Below are positions 63,705 through 64,000 of a stretch of DNA of 64,000 bases, in pieces. The translations under genes and the position numbers were made by a program. This DNA comes from Thermoplasmata archaeon. GTDB lineage: Archaea; Thermoplasmatota; E2; JACPAO01; JAHFTW01. Every line of letters starts with the position of its first letter. Position 1 is the stretch's first letter. The DNA lies in contig JAHFTW010000002.1 of the NCBI GenBank assembly GCA_023269235.1, positions 55,294 to 119,293 on the forward strand, in the 5' to 3' direction. The notes below the pieces were generated by a model, which saw nothing but the letters and a program-made list of their open reading frames with translations, did not search any database and had not been told where the DNA came from.

Positions 63705-64000
63705 ATGACACGCATGGGCCGGCCCGCAGCGTCCTCGCGCGCGTCGTTCCTCGGGGTCGCGGTCCTTTTCGCCGCCGTCGCCCTTGCCGCCCCCGTGCAG
63801 GCCGAAGGGGAAGTCCTCGCGGCCGTCGCCACCATCGCGGTCCCCGCGCCACTGGACCGGCTTCAGCTCCTGTATCCCGCGGACGCCTTCCCCGAGGCCG
63901 GCCCGTTGCCCATCGTGGATTCCTGCGGGACGAACCATTTTCAGGTCGATGCCCCGGCTGGTTGGTTCCGTTTCCTGGAGGCCCAGCAGGAGACCGGGTG
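63705..64000 (+). CDS. secreted hypothetical protein (C-terminus outside the window)
   Basis: At least 98 residues, starting at the ATG at 63705 (63714 is a second in-frame ATG). A signal peptide (R-x-S-F-L-G-V-A-V-L-F-A-A-V-A-L-A-A) ends near A-P-V-Q-A. The mature part begins beta-rich (A-A-V-A-T-I-A-V-P-A-P, L-Q-L-L-Y-P). No domain can be named from the visible part. It follows the response regulator by 16 nt. Confidence 0.65.
   Translation, partial: MTRMGRPAASSRASFLGVAVLFAAVALAAPVQAEGEVLAAVATIAVPAPLDRLQLLYPADAFPEAGPLPIVDSCGTNHFQVDAPAGWFRFLEAQQETG

Noticed and set aside
1-64000. CRISPR arrays, rRNA and tRNA genes
   Set aside because: No regularly spaced direct repeats, cloverleaf-like segments or rRNA blocks were recognised on reading; a dedicated search would be needed to exclude a degenerate tRNA.

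Overview
The window looks like a high-GC archaeal chromosome. The evidence is two PurP-type formate-dependent purine enzymes, a stand-alone GMP synthase glutaminase subunit (GuaAA), many genes with a TATA-like box 24-32 nt upstream of the start codon (the spacing expected for leaderless archaeal transcripts), frequent GTG/TTG starts, and a F420/NADP-type reductase. A complete Rieske/cytochrome b operon and a twin-arginine Rieske leader point to an aerobic or micro-aerobic lifestyle. A high-GC Thermoplasmatota-like lineage would fit, but the lineage cannot be fixed from this sequence.

Left flank (1-8.6 kb): a minus-strand ArsR-led operon of SRPBCC/AHSA1, DoxX, DUF1801 and alpha/beta-hydrolase genes, then more DUF1801, VOC and SRPBCC genes and a MscS channel. 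Many of these small proteins carry lysine/alanine/proline-rich histone-H1-like tails.

Centre (about 8.6-44.3 kb): I interpret this as a 35.7 kb integrated mobile element. It ends at a tyrosine recombinase operon and is bounded by two copies of the 3' end of the cytochrome b C-domain gene. Both copies encode Y-K-V-R-stop but with different synonymous codons, as expected for integration into the end of a coding gene with the stop codon restored. Its left part is cargo: two HNH proteins; an AAA+/DUF2156 pair; a NERD-NTPase-repeat giant; a ubiquitin-like conjugation operon (E2, JAMM-E1 fusion) followed by a membrane Kelch protein and a membrane bPH protein; a DUF262/Z1/PD-(D/E)XK/cytosine-methyltransferase group; and a Fic protein. 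Its right part holds element maintenance genes: small ribbon-helix-helix and winged-helix proteins, a nuclease, two overlapping divergent tyrosine-recombinase-like genes, a long inverted repeat, a secreted serine protease, and the integrase with a coiled-coil partner.

Right flank (44.3-64 kb): the interrupted cytochrome bc operon (cytochrome c, small membrane subunit, Rieske, cytochrome b N and C parts), a PqqD-like gene, lipoproteins, two PurP paralogs, DUF2200, RibD-like, nitroreductase, a Rieske-fold paralog that has lost its cluster ligands, a F420/NADP-type reductase, pirin, a SET methyltransferase, a heavy-metal-binding DoxX/MauE protein, 5-formyl-THF cyclo-ligase, AI-2E transporter, GuaAA and a response regulator. 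Two copies of a ~165 bp MITE-like repeat lie between convergent genes here.

No CRISPR array, rRNA or tRNA was recognised. No stretch above about 300 bases lacks a gene; the longest gaps (61044-61327 and 8552-8801) are described as features.
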